Assembly: GCA_963752855.1 (NCBI GenBank) | Contig: CAVVZX010000045.1 | Location: 310,001-374,000 of the forward strand | Direction: 5' to 3' | DNA length: 64,000 bases | Origin: DATJPW01 sp963752855 | GTDB lineage: Bacteria; Desulfobacterota; Desulfomonilia; Desulfomonilales; Desulfomonilaceae | Shown: piece after piece, positions 9,400 through 17,789 of the stretch | Numbering within the stretch: the stretch's first letter is position 1 | How the letters are laid out: each line of letters opens with the position of its first letter | Program-made: the position numbers and the translations under genes | Notes under the pieces: generated by a model | What the model saw: only the letters and a program-made list of their open reading frames with translations | The model's database searches: none | What the model was told of the DNA's origin: nothing

Positions 9400-9413
9400 G
9401 GATTGGTTTTACT

Positions 9414-10950
9414 ATGCATCCGAGCAATGTATGGAGTGAGCTTCCAAACCGAGAGGTAGTAGACACCCCATCAAGATTTGGTCATTCCATCGGCAAATAC
9501 ATGGTTGTGGTATCCGAAGCGTGCAATGATTGCCTCAAGTGCGTGGCGGTCTGCCCGGAGAAGGTTTTCACGCCTCAAGGTGTGAAACTTGCGCCGACTC
9601 GGGATCATCTCTGTCTGGGTATAGATTGCTCCAGGAGAGCTGATCGCTGTGTGCGGAATTGTCCGGTTAACGCCATTCGCGTCGGTTTTAATCCGAGCGC
9701 TAAGGCGCTTGGCGACAAGCGATGGACGCCGGATCTATTGATGAGCGCCTGGTACATGGCCGAAACCGGAAGGCTCCCCCGAAATGACCTGGAATACCGA
9801 GTTGGGGCTTCCGGTGGAGGTTTTGACAAATTGCGTTTCGTCTTTCCGAAAAGGCCGCCCAGGCCGGATCTGACGAGAGACAAGATTGACACCTCCGTCC
9901 GACTCAACAAGAAGAATGACGGACGATGGCCGATTGAAATTCCCATACCCATTTATGGGGGAGGAATGTCTTTCGGGTCCATCAGCCAGATCACGATGCT
10001 CAGTAGGATCCGAGCCTTCGGAGCCTGGGGCTCCTTCACTTGCACCGGCGAAGGAGGTTACCCGGAAGCTCTGTATCCCTTCGATGACCACATCATTACG
10101 CAGGTGGCTACAGGTCTGTTCGGAGTGAGAGAAGAGACCATCCAGCGGGTCAAAATTATCGAATTCAAGTATGCTCAAGGGAGCAAAACCAGGACTGGGC
10201 GGGCACCTCCTGGGATCAAAAGTGACTGAAGCGGTGGCGCGGATACGTGAAACCGTTCCAGGTTCATCACTTTTCAGTCCGTTTCCTTTTCACTCCGTTT
10301 ATTCCGTCGAGGACCACAAGAAGCACATAGACTGGATGAAGGCGGTGAACCCAAGGGCCCTGGTTTCGGTGAAGGTTTCAACGCCGACCGATGTCGACAT
10401 GGTCGCAGTGGGCTCCTATTACGCCGGGGCTCACATAATTCATTTAGATGGTTCTTATGGCGGAACCGGCGCTGCGCCTGATGTTGCCAAGAAGAATATT
10501 GCCATGCCTATTGAGTATGCGATTCCCAAGGTCCATAATTTTCTGACCGAGGAAGGCATAAGAGATGAAATTACGCTTATAGTTTCCGGCGGTATCCGTA
10601 CTGCGTTTGACATAGCCAAGGCCATTGCGCTAGGCGCCGATGGCGTTGTCACAGGCACTTCCGAACTCGTGGCCCTGGAATGTGTTAGATGCCACAATTG
10701 TGAAAGCGGCCGTGGATGCGCTCGCGGCATTGCTACAACAGATCTCGAATTGGTCGGATTGATGGATTTGGCCTGGGGAACGCAGCGTATAATCAACACG
10801 CTCCATTGTTGGCGAGAACAACTGCAAGAGATACTTTACCGCTTTGGCATGGCTAGTATCAAAGAACTGGTAGGCAGAACGGACGTGCTTGCCCACCTGG
10901 ATCACAGCGCCGAGCCTCCGGATGATGATATAAGAGATCGGCTCAGATGA
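9414..10950 (+). CDS. gltB: Glutamate synthase FMN-binding domain protein with N-terminal ferredoxin (one frameshift)
   Basis: This is the synthase domain as a separate protein, about 510 residues. Near the N-terminus are CNDCLKCVAVC and CVRNCPVNAI ferredoxin cysteines. Then follow YGGGMSFGSIS, CTGEGGYPEAL, KYAQG-AKPGLGGHLLGSK, VKVSTPTDVDM, GGTGAAPDVAK, VSGGIRTAFDIAKAIALGAD and the cluster CVRCHNCESGRGC. It forms glutamate from 2-oxoglutarate and ammonia delivered by the amidotransferase encoded next. As sequenced the frame breaks near 10183 (CAAGGGAGC), where one extra base moves it from the 9414-10229 frame to the 10171-10950 frame. Since every conserved block continues across the break, I treat it as one gene. 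Its TGA overlaps the next ATG (ATGA). Confidence 0.88.
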
Positions 10951-13623
10951 GGTCGAAGATGAAACAGAGGCGATCATTTGCCGAAAAGATAATTGCGTCC
11001 CGAATCAGAGAGTTGGGGCGGCTGACCGAGTCAGGAAATTCGAAACGAGAAGATGAGGGCGGCTGCGGAGTTACCGGTTTTGCATGCAATGTGCCGATTG
11101 CCGGTCGGTTTATTTTTGAGCCGTCGGCGTGCATGCACAATAGAGGCAATGGAAAAGGCGGCGGTATAGCCGCTGTGGGATTGAATCCCGACATGCTGGG
11201 GGTGAGCCGGGAAGTGCTCGATTCACATTACCTGCTAAACGTCGCTCTCTTGGAACCGTCATGCCTTGAAACGTTGAAAGAAACGTACGTGACTCCTTTT
11301 TTTGATGTGGCAAATGAAGAGATCGTCGATCGTCTATCGGATTATCGAGAACTGGAGGGGCTGGAAGTTCAACCTCCTGATGTTTGGAGGGCTTTTGTCA
11401 GAGTCAAACCCGATTTTCTGCGAGCAGTTCATCGATGAGAACGGGTTCCACGGAATGGATGAAAGAGCCGCTGAGGACGAGTTTGTTAGCCGAAATTCCG
11501 TCCGGATTAACGGGCAGTTTTACAGCTCTCTCGGAGAAAAGCAGGCGTTTGTTCTGTCTCACGGCCGCAACGTCATGATTTTGAAAATTGTCGGCTACGC
11601 TGAAAACGTCGTGCGATACTATAAAATGGAAGATTTTCAGGCGCATGTCTGGATTGCTCACCAGCGATATCCCACCCGAGGCCGCGTATGGCATCCGGGT
11701 GGAGCGCATCCTTTTTCCGGACTGAATGAAGCGCTTGTCCATAACGGTGACTTTGCCAATTATTACGCTACTTGCGACTACTTGAGACAGCGGGGCATGG
11801 AGCCGCAGTTCATGACGGACACAGAAGTGAGCGTCATGCTGTTCGATCTGTGGAATAGGGTCTACGGCTATCCTCTGGAAGTCATCATCGAGGCATTGGC
11901 TCCCACCAGTGAGCTGGATTTCGATCTGCTCCCGAAGGAAAAGCAAGCGGTATATGAAAAAATTCAGATGGCTCATATCCATGCCAGCCCGGACGGGCCA
12001 TGGTTCTTTATCATTGCCAGGAATATTCCGGAAACTAACACTTATCAACTGATCGGCATCACCGATACAGCGATGCTCCGTCCTCAAGTCTTTTCGCTGT
12101 ACGACGGTGAAGTCCAGATAGGGCTCATTTGCTCGGAGAAACAAGCTATTGACGCAACGCTCCGGTCACTGTCCTCCGAAGACCCGCGATTCAGCCCTGT
12201 GGCGGATAAATACTGGAACGCGCGCGGAGGGTCGAGCTCGGACGGAGGGGCTTTCCTGTTCAATGTCGATACGGACGGAAACGGATCTCGTAGCCTTACG
12301 TGTCTCGACAAGTTCGGAAGTGAGATCACTGTCGAACCGCGCCGACCTCTGGATGTGCGCCAACCTCTTGTCGAACCAAACAATTATCGTGCCGAAATCG
12401 ATCCTGTTCTCGATGAAGCCTTAAAGACAGGGGACCCGCACAATCTGTGGAAAGTCTTTGAGCGTTATGCCGCATCGTGGGATTACAATACCCTGCAATG
12501 GGTCATTCGAAGGCTCGGAGCGAAAGGTAGAAGAAATAATCAATTGTTGACCGCTGTCATAGACGGATTGACCCAGGTCCTCGACTGGCGTATTCCTCTC
12601 GGGGACAAGAAGCGTTCCGCGCTGATTCGGCTCGTTAGTGACGAACTGTATACCATCTTCAGGTCTTTGCCCAAGGTGACCGACGCCAAGAAAGTTGGAT
12701 ACCTAAGCCTTATCGATTACCAGTCCAGAGGACAGTTGCGCCCGCCTATCGCTGTCGAAACTACCATTGTAGTTGATGGCAAGGATTTCGCGCCGGAAGG
12801 CGACGATTGCGACGCCCTCCTTATGGTGGAAGCCTACCGTCTTGGCTGGAGACGATTCATTGTTTTTGATCTTCGTGGACAGAGATTTGACGCCTGCGGC
12901 TTTGGCCCCCGAACTGAGGGAGTCAGAGTGGACCTGTACGGGTCATCAGGAGACTATGCCTCTAGCGGTATAGACGGAATGGAAGTATTCATTCATGGCA
13001 ATGCCCAGGACCAGATAGGCCAAATCATGAAAAGAGGGACCCTCGTCATACATGGTGACGTGGGTCAATGCTTCATGTACGGCGCGAAGGGAGGCACGGT
13101 CTTCGTGCTGGGAAATGCGGCCGGTCGTCCTTTGATAAATGCCGCAGGCAATCCTCGGGTGGTCATAAACGGGACGGCCTTGGATTTTCTGGCGGAAAGT
13201 TTTATGGCAGGCGACCCTCTAAATGGCGGGGGCTTTGTTATAGTGAACGGACTAACCATGGACGAGGACGGTAAGATTGTTTTTCTTGACCGCCCTTATC
13301 CCGGTTCCAATCTCTTTTCGTTGGCTTCAGGAGGAGCCATATATATACGGGACCCCAAACGCTCTATCGTGGATGAACAACTCAATGGAGGGGCGCTGAG
13401 CGCGATTACAGACGAAGACTGGAACTTGATTCATCCTTATTTGGCACAGAATGAGAAACACTTCGGAATTAAAGTAGACGATCTTCTTACCGTAAACGGA
13501 GTACGACACGTGCCCCAAGGAGTTTATCGGAAAGTGACGGCTGTGCCTCTGGCGGTATTGACCCAGATTCCCGATACTGACGACTCTGTTTGGGCGGCTA
13601 ATTCGGCTTCCGGCACGGTGTGA
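10947..13623 (+). CDS. Glutamate synthase amidotransferase (class II) plus GXGXG domain (one frameshift)
   Basis: About 890 residues. After a 39-residue leader comes the class-II glutaminase start CGVTGFACN, whose Cys would become the N-terminal nucleophile after processing as in GltB. MHNRGNGKGGGIA, HQRYPTRGRVWHPGGAHPFSG and the ...ALVHNGDFANY block complete the glutaminase domain. The C-terminal third (from about 12780) is the right-handed GXGXG beta-helix, with GMEVFIHGNAQDQIG, GDVGQCFMYGAKGG and NAAGRPLINAAG. The frame shifts near 11414-11417 in TTTT: one extra T splits it into 10947-11438 and a longer frame running to 13623. With the two preceding genes it makes an archaeal-style, split glutamate synthase. 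No separate GltD-like NADPH subunit is present, so the ferredoxin modules probably feed electrons. Confidence 0.85.
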
Positions 13624-13706
13624 GCGCTTTTCTCTCTCCGCTGAAGCGCTGAAGGCAGTCCGAGTCCCGGGCGTCTATTTTTTCGACGCGCGGCGAATCG
13701 ATTTGC

Positions 13707-13889
13707 CTACAACCCGCGCAGTCTGGTGGCAAGCAGCATTAGCGCCAGTCCTACCACCACGATCCAGAACGAGTAAGGGGCCAGCGCCGGCACCGCTAGG
13801 ACACGAAGGGCCAACAAGACCCCCACCACGAGACATATGAACGATATCCACCATGTGATCATTTTGGGAGGATTTAGCCAATCTTTCAT
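13707..13889 (-). CDS. Small two-helix membrane protein
   Basis: The protein has 60 residues with two hydrophobic segments, roughly residues 11-30 (MITWWISFICLVVGVLLALR) and 38-56. It ends in Arg-rich ATRLRGL. It stands alone between the convergent end of the glutamate synthase cluster and the divergent ubiE. No family is recognisable. A real gene is likely because the hydrophobic pattern is regular, but chance cannot be excluded. Confidence 0.5.
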   Translation of the reverse strand: MKDWLNPPKMITWWISFICLVVGVLLALRVLAVPALAPYSFWIVVVGLALMLLATRLRGL

Positions 13890-14017
13890 CGCTGCGACCC
13901 CTTGTCTTCCCCTCCAATTGCCCGGAAGGGACTTAAAATGTGAAATTCCGCCGGGGAAAATACCGCCAGCAAACCTAATACAAAAATGGTATTTTTCTAT
14001 ACTTTGTCAAGGCGATA

Positions 14018-14797
14018 ATGAAGTCGTTCAAGGTACGTGTGACTTACATGACTGATAACCCAGAGAATTCCCGACAGCAAGACTCTCTGATAACTGCCGA
14101 AGAGAACCGCTCGATGTTCGATTCCATCGCCGGCTACTATGATGGAACGAACAAGATCCTGTCGTTCGGTCTGGATGGGGTCTGGCGCCGTCGTGCTGTA
14201 AAGCGACTTCAACCCGTCCCCAAAGGTAGGTATCTGGATGTCGGTTGCGGGACCGGCGACGTTGCCCTGGAAATCCTGAGACAGGCCCCGGGAAGTAAGG
14301 TTGTCGGCATAGATCCATCGCAGGGAATGCTTCTTCAGGGACAGCAAAAGATCGAGTCGGTCCGTCTGACTGATTCGATATCGCTGCTCGTAGGTGATGC
14401 GCTGGACCTCAGATTCGAGGACGACTCGTTTGACGGGGCTATTACATCATTCTGTATTAGGAATGTGACAGACAGGAAGCAGGGCCTCCGTGAAATGCGT
14501 CGAGTGGTGCGTCCGGGAGGTCGAGTCGTTATCTTGGAATTGACTCAGCCCACCGGCAGGATTATGGGGCCGCTGTTCAGAACATACGCAAGAGTGGTCG
14601 TGCCCGTACTGACTAAGATCATGTCATCCGTTTCCGCGTATCGCTATCTTACGGACTCGATGGTTGATTTCCCTCGACCGGAATTGATCCTGGGCCTGAT
14701 GAAAGAGGCCGGATTTGTTGAGCGCCGGTACGTGCATATGACCGGCGGCATAGTCACGCTTTTTGAAGGACAAGCCGAGACCTCGAATAAACAGTGA
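14018..14797 (+). CDS. ubiE: Demethylmenaquinone/ubiquinone C-methyltransferase (UbiE/MenG)
   Basis: This 259-residue SAM-dependent methyltransferase acts at the last step of menaquinone synthesis. Motif I is YLDVGCGTGDVALEIL, the acidic end of strand 2 is VVGIDPSQGML, and the UbiE signature FCIRNVTDRKQGLREMRRVVRPGG is intact, as is the tail YRYLTDSMVDFP...PELILGLMKEAGF. ATG at 14018 is six bases after AAGG; ATG at 14048 is an alternative. In an anaerobe the quinone would be menaquinone, which fits the sdhAB genes downstream. The frame is intact. Confidence 0.92.
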   Translation: MKSFKVRVTYMTDNPENSRQQDSLITAEENRSMFDSIAGYYDGTNKILSFGLDGVWRRRAVKRLQPVPKGRYLDVGCGTGDVALEILRQAPGSKVVGIDPSQGMLLQGQQKIESVRLTDSISLLVGDALDLRFEDDSFDGAITSFCIRNVTDRKQGLREMRRVVRPGGRVVILELTQPTGRIMGPLFRTYARVVVPVLTKIMSSVSAYRYLTDSMVDFPRPELILGLMKEAGFVERRYVHMTGGIVTLFEGQAETSNKQ

Positions 14798-14827
14798 CAT
14801 ATTCCGGGTTGTTACGCGGTTGGCCCT

Positions 14828-15010
14828 TCAGGGTTTTCTATTAGCTTTCCCGCTCTCCAGCTTGCGGGTGAGTTCCCGAGCCTGATCGAAATACTGCTTC
14901 GCCTTCGGCTGTTGGCCCAATTGTTTATACAGATTCCCCAAGTGATTCGATGTGTCCCGCTCGCCCTTGACGTCTCCAACTTGCTTGGCGATATCGAGAG
15001 CCCCAAACAA
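14828..15010 (-). pseudogene. Remnant of a TPR protein
   Basis: The 60 codons encode about one and a half tetratricopeptide repeats (ERDTSNHLGNLYKQLGQQ...AKQYFDQARELTRKLESG). There is no start signal worth the name, and the sequence upstream on the minus strand is the arsR promoter region, so the N-terminal part of the original gene is gone. It looks like a truncated leftover, perhaps from the insertion or rearrangement that placed the hgc genes here (inference). Confidence 0.5.
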
Positions 15011-15067
15011 TAGGATATTACCATGGATATAGACAGAAAAATCCGTTGGCGTGGCTGAAGAAATTTC

Positions 15068-15101
15068 TTGACATTATAGAGTTACACGATATGCTGTAAC
15101 T
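15068..15101 (+). promoter_or_regulatory. arsR-hgcAB promoter with overlapping operator-like inverted repeat
   Basis: TTGACA at 15068-15073 and TATGCT at 15090-15095 are 16 bases apart. The -10 box sits inside a perfect inverted repeat, AGTTACA at 15080-15086 and TGTAACT at 15095-15101, with an eight-base centre. ArsR/SmtB repressors commonly bind such imperfect or perfect dyads over the promoter. The arsR start is 30 bases downstream. Autoregulation of arsR and, through coupling, control of hgcAB is the straightforward inference. Confidence 0.7.
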
Positions 15102-15131
15102 GTGTAATAACCTCCCAGGGCAGGCGACTGT

Positions 15132-15512
15132 ATGAACCGTGAATCCTTTATGAGTTGCTGTTCGAAGAAGCCGAAATTAGAGGAAAGACCGCCGCTCTCA
15201 ATTGAGCAAGCCAGCGAGCTGGAAGGCCTTTTCAAAGTTCTTGGAAATATGACACGACTGAGAATGCTTCAAACCGTATGCGCCGCCCGTGAAATATGTG
15301 TCACCGATCTGGCGGAAAAGCTGAACATGAAACCACAAGCAATATCAAACCAGTTACAACGTTTGGTAGATCGAGGTATGCTTGGCTATCGTCGCAATGG
15401 CAATAACATTTTCTATCGTATTCTGGATTCTTGCGTAGTGAGTCTACTCGATGCCGCCTTGTGTCTCATGGAAGATTCCGGAGAAAGAAAGAATAACGGT
15501 GAATTTGAATGA
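15132..15512 (+). CDS. ArsR/SmtB-family transcriptional repressor
   Basis: The protein has 126 residues with a winged helix-turn-helix. Residues about 35-105 follow the family pattern (LFKVLGNMTRLRMLQTV, ICVTDLAEKLNMKPQAISNQLQRLVDRGML, RRNGNNIFYRI). A Cys-Cys pair lies near the N-terminus (MSCCSKKP), with further Cys in ...VCAAREICVTDL, CVVSLL and ALCLM. These are possible thiol ligands for a soft metal or metalloid. The stop codon overlaps the hgcA start (ATGA at 15509-15512), so the regulator and the methylation genes are co-transcribed. ArsR-type regulators next to hgcAB have been reported in other methylators. The inducer here is unknown; arsenic or mercury are candidates. Confidence 0.9.
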   Translation: MNRESFMSCCSKKPKLEERPPLSIEQASELEGLFKVLGNMTRLRMLQTVCAAREICVTDLAEKLNMKPQAISNQLQRLVDRGMLGYRRNGNNIFYRILDSCVVSLLDAALCLMEDSGERKNNGEFE

Positions 15513-16691
15513 ATCGAAATGTGAATTGTAATTCCGAAGGCAATTTTGATCGGTCAGAAGTATCAGCGCAGTCTCCCGTTGCCCCTGTTCCGTCGAGCAG
15601 TTGCTGACAGCCCGAAGTCGAGGCTCAGGTGAGCCTGCCAAGATTGGAGCAGTCGTTTGTAATCGGTTCGATGCCTACCGTTGTGGGAAATTTGCCCCGA
15701 GTGTCGGCGTATTTAGCCGCAAGGATCACTGGGGAAGCTTCAAGGTGCGCTGGGGCGTCGGACGCATGAATTACAAAGTCGATCCGGGATTATACGCTCT
15801 CGGAGAACCCAATGCTGATTCTCCGGTCCTGGTTTCGGCTAATTACAAATTGAGCTTTGACGCGCTCAGGTCCGCCCTACCCGGCCGCAACTTCTGGATT
15901 CTGGTGGTCGATACAGACGGCGTCAATGTCTGGTGCGCCGCAGGTAAAGGCACATTCTCCACAGAGGAACTTGTGAGTCGCATAGAATCAAGCGGCCTGA
16001 CACGACTCGTATCGCATCGCCTATTGATAGTTCCTCAGCTTGCTGCTCCGGGTGTGGCGGCTCATCGGGTGCGTGAGCTTTCCGGATTCAAAATAAAATA
16101 CGGACCGATTCGTTCCAAAGGATTTGCCCGCGTTTGTCGATCGAAGGTTCAAAGCGACTCCGGAGATGCGTCTCAAGACCTTCCCCATAATCGAGAGAGT
16201 TGTTTTGATTCCGGTGGAACTGGTGGAAGCCCTGAAAGGGGCCGTAGTCCTGATCCCATTGTTTTTTCTTCTCGGCGGATTGATAGGATCCGCGGGGTTT
16301 TGGACCAATGTCATAAATCATGGCATTTTTGCCGCGTTGGCCATGCTAAGCGCCGTGATTCGGCGGAGCGGTCCTGACACCCATACTCCTGCCTTGGCTC
16401 CCCGGCAGGGCATTTGCTCTGAAAGGCGCAGTGGCAGGCCTGTTGGTATCCGGCGTACCAGCCGTTCTCACACGGGCATTTTTGGGCCAATGGCCTACCC
16501 TGCTCGATTTTGGCGCCTGGATCTTTCTCATTATCGCTGTGGCAGCTTTCCTTGGGATGAATTTCACCGGCGCTTCCACCTATACTTCGTTGTCCGGAGT
16601 GAAAAAGGAGATGCGCTGGGCCGTGCCGCTCGAAATCACAGCAGCCTGTATCGGCCTGGTTCTTTGGTTCGGATCTAATTGGATTGTTTGA
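15509..16691 (+). CDS. hgcA: HgcA, corrinoid mercury methyltransferase (in-frame TGA and three frameshifts as sequenced)
   Basis: Reassembled, this is a full HgcA of about 390 residues. Its cap-helix motif NVWCAAGKGTF (codons near 15927) carries the Cys that coordinates cobalt. It is flanked by RWGVGRMNYKVDPGLYA, VLVSANYKLSFD, HRLLIVPQLAAPGVAAH and KYGPIRSKD. The C-terminal half is the membrane domain with about five helices and LTPILLPWLPGRAFALKG. HgcA transfers a methyl group to Hg(II) from its corrinoid. The ATG at 15509 overlaps the arsR stop. Codon 33 is TGA (15605-15607) in the same frame as the following QPEVEAQ...SFVIGS, so either UGA is read as Sec or translation begins at GTG 15629. 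Frames shift near 15716 (one T short), 16117 (extra A) and 16367 (extra base). The conserved blocks are all present, so I think the gene is functional in the organism. Confidence 0.9.
15605..15636 (+). promoter_or_regulatory. Candidate UGA-Sec codon with SECIS-like hairpin in hgcA
   Basis: TGA at 15605-15607 follows a TGC Cys codon. Nineteen bases after it begins a four-base loop AGGT (15627-15630) closed by a perfect six-pair stem, AGGCTC at 15621-15626 and GAGCCT at 15631-15636. The distance, short stem and G-containing apical loop agree with known bacterial SECIS rules, and the AGGU loop start resembles that of the E. coli fdhF element. No bulged U is obvious in the stem, which weakens the match. 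GAGG inside the stem could instead be a Shine-Dalgarno for GTG at 15629. Confidence 0.4.
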
Positions 16692-16706
16692 AATTAGGAT
16701 GGCAAA

Positions 16707-17045
16707 ATGACGCAATTGGTTTACTTGAAAGATGTCGTGACCTTAGAGTTCGATCCGCAAAAATGCTCCGGCTGTGGGACTTGTCTTGAGGTTTGTCCTC
16801 ATGCGGTACTGGCTCGGAGTAACGGTCATGTAAGCATAGTGGATCGTGACGCATGTATGGAATGCGGCGCTTGTGTGAGAAATTGTCCGACTGAAGCTCT
16901 GAAAGTGCAGGCCGGCGTGGGTTGCGCCGCGGCCGTGATCAACTCGGCCCTCGGCCGCACCAGCTCCTCTTGCTGCTGCGTGATCGAACCGGAGGCGCCT
17001 GAAGCTTCAAAATCAGGGGCTAGTTCCGGTTGCGGATGTTGCTAG
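16707..17045 (+). CDS. hgcB: HgcB, ferredoxin partner of HgcA
   Basis: This 112-residue 2[4Fe-4S] ferredoxin is required with HgcA for mercury methylation and probably reduces its corrinoid. The clusters are CSGCGTCLEVCPHAVL and CMECGACVRNCPTEAL; the latter is the HgcB-type second motif. The conserved GVGCAAAVINSALGR follows. The C-terminus is Cys-rich (SSSCCCVIE and a final CGCC), the vicinal cysteine tail expected to handle Hg(II). It begins 15 bases after the hgcA stop. The frame is intact. The tail is longer than in HgcB proteins of about 95 residues. Confidence 0.95.
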   Translation: MTQLVYLKDVVTLEFDPQKCSGCGTCLEVCPHAVLARSNGHVSIVDRDACMECGACVRNCPTEALKVQAGVGCAAAVINSALGRTSSSCCCVIEPEAPEASKSGASSGCGCC

Positions 17046-17188
17046 ACCCTACGCCTTCTTTTGTGGTAAACATATCAAGCGGCTGAAGTTCTCTACTTCC
17101 CTCGTTAAGCTCAATCTATCTAACGCCAAGGCTTCGGCCCAATGGTAGGCAGGACCGCAGAGGTTTCAACTATCCGGGGAGTGAGCGG

Positions 17189-17734
17189 GTGAGGATATTG
17201 CAGAAGTACCTGGACGCGCTTGTTCAAGCCTCAATGAAGAACAGGCCCTTGGGCCGGAAAATAATCGCCATTATTCTGGGAGGCTTTACATTTCTCATCG
17301 TCATACCGTTCCTCTTGTTCCTCGCCGGCTACGCTTTAGAGAGGTTTGTGTCCCCAGGCGACTGGAGATTGGCGCAAATTGCCTTTTCCTTGGCGGCCAT
17401 CTGTGTCGGGCTTGTCATGGTGGGATGGACAACTCTGACGCAGCTGAACATAGGAGGAGGGACCCCGGTTCCGCTCGTTCCGACTCAAAAACTGATCGTT
17501 TCAGGTCCGTACAAACTGTGCAGAAACCCAATCCAACTCGGGGCCATGCTTTACTATCTGGGAATAGGGATGCTTTTCGGCTCCGTCAAGGATGGAGTGG
17601 TGATGCTGATTCTCAGCTTCACATTAGGAACTTGCTATCACAAGTTTGTGGAGGAAAAGGAACTGCTGCTGCGGTTCGGCCCTGAATACGAAGAATACAA
17701 GTCGAAGACTCCATTCCTCCTGCCGAAAATGTAG
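17189..17734 (+). CDS. Isoprenylcysteine carboxyl methyltransferase-family membrane protein
   Basis: The 181-residue integral membrane protein has about four hydrophobic segments. The C-terminal ICMT/PEMT signature is clear: GPYKLCRNPIQLGAMLYYLGIGM, then KFVEEKELLLRFGPEYEEYKSKTPFLLP. Such bacterial proteins are presumed SAM-dependent methyltransferases acting on membrane-soluble thiols, phenols or lipids; the substrate is unknown. It lies 143 bases after hgcB on the same strand. Whether it belongs to the hgc operon is unclear, since the gap has room for a separate promoter. GTG at 17189 is the chosen start. The frame is intact. Confidence 0.75.
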   Translation: MRILQKYLDALVQASMKNRPLGRKIIAIILGGFTFLIVIPFLLFLAGYALERFVSPGDWRLAQIAFSLAAICVGLVMVGWTTLTQLNIGGGTPVPLVPTQKLIVSGPYKLCRNPIQLGAMLYYLGIGMLFGSVKDGVVMLILSFTLGTCYHKFVEEKELLLRFGPEYEEYKSKTPFLLPKM

Positions 17735-17789
17735 CGACACGTAAGCTGAGGGGGGATATTAAAGACAACAGCTAATAGGAGGCGCCACA

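Noticed and set aside
10180..10229. TGA ending the first frame of the FMN glutamate synthase gene as a possible Sec codon
   Set aside because: The conserved sequence continues in a different frame upstream of the TGA, so it is a frameshift and not read-through. The same holds for early stops in uvrD (27597), nifU (44869), the phosphatase gene (54158), sdhB and vapB.
11404..12144. 246-codon minus-strand frame in the amidotransferase gene
   Set aside because: It is a shadow of the well-conserved glutaminase coding sequence on the plus strand.
15020..15131. Cobalamin riboswitch before the hgc operon
   Set aside because: The leader is too short, and no B12-box-like sequence is visible. The dyad and promoter explain the region.
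16124..16678. A separate membrane-protein gene inside the hgcA region
   Set aside because: Its text is the HgcA membrane domain in a shifted frame and joins the preceding and following frames with single-base corrections.
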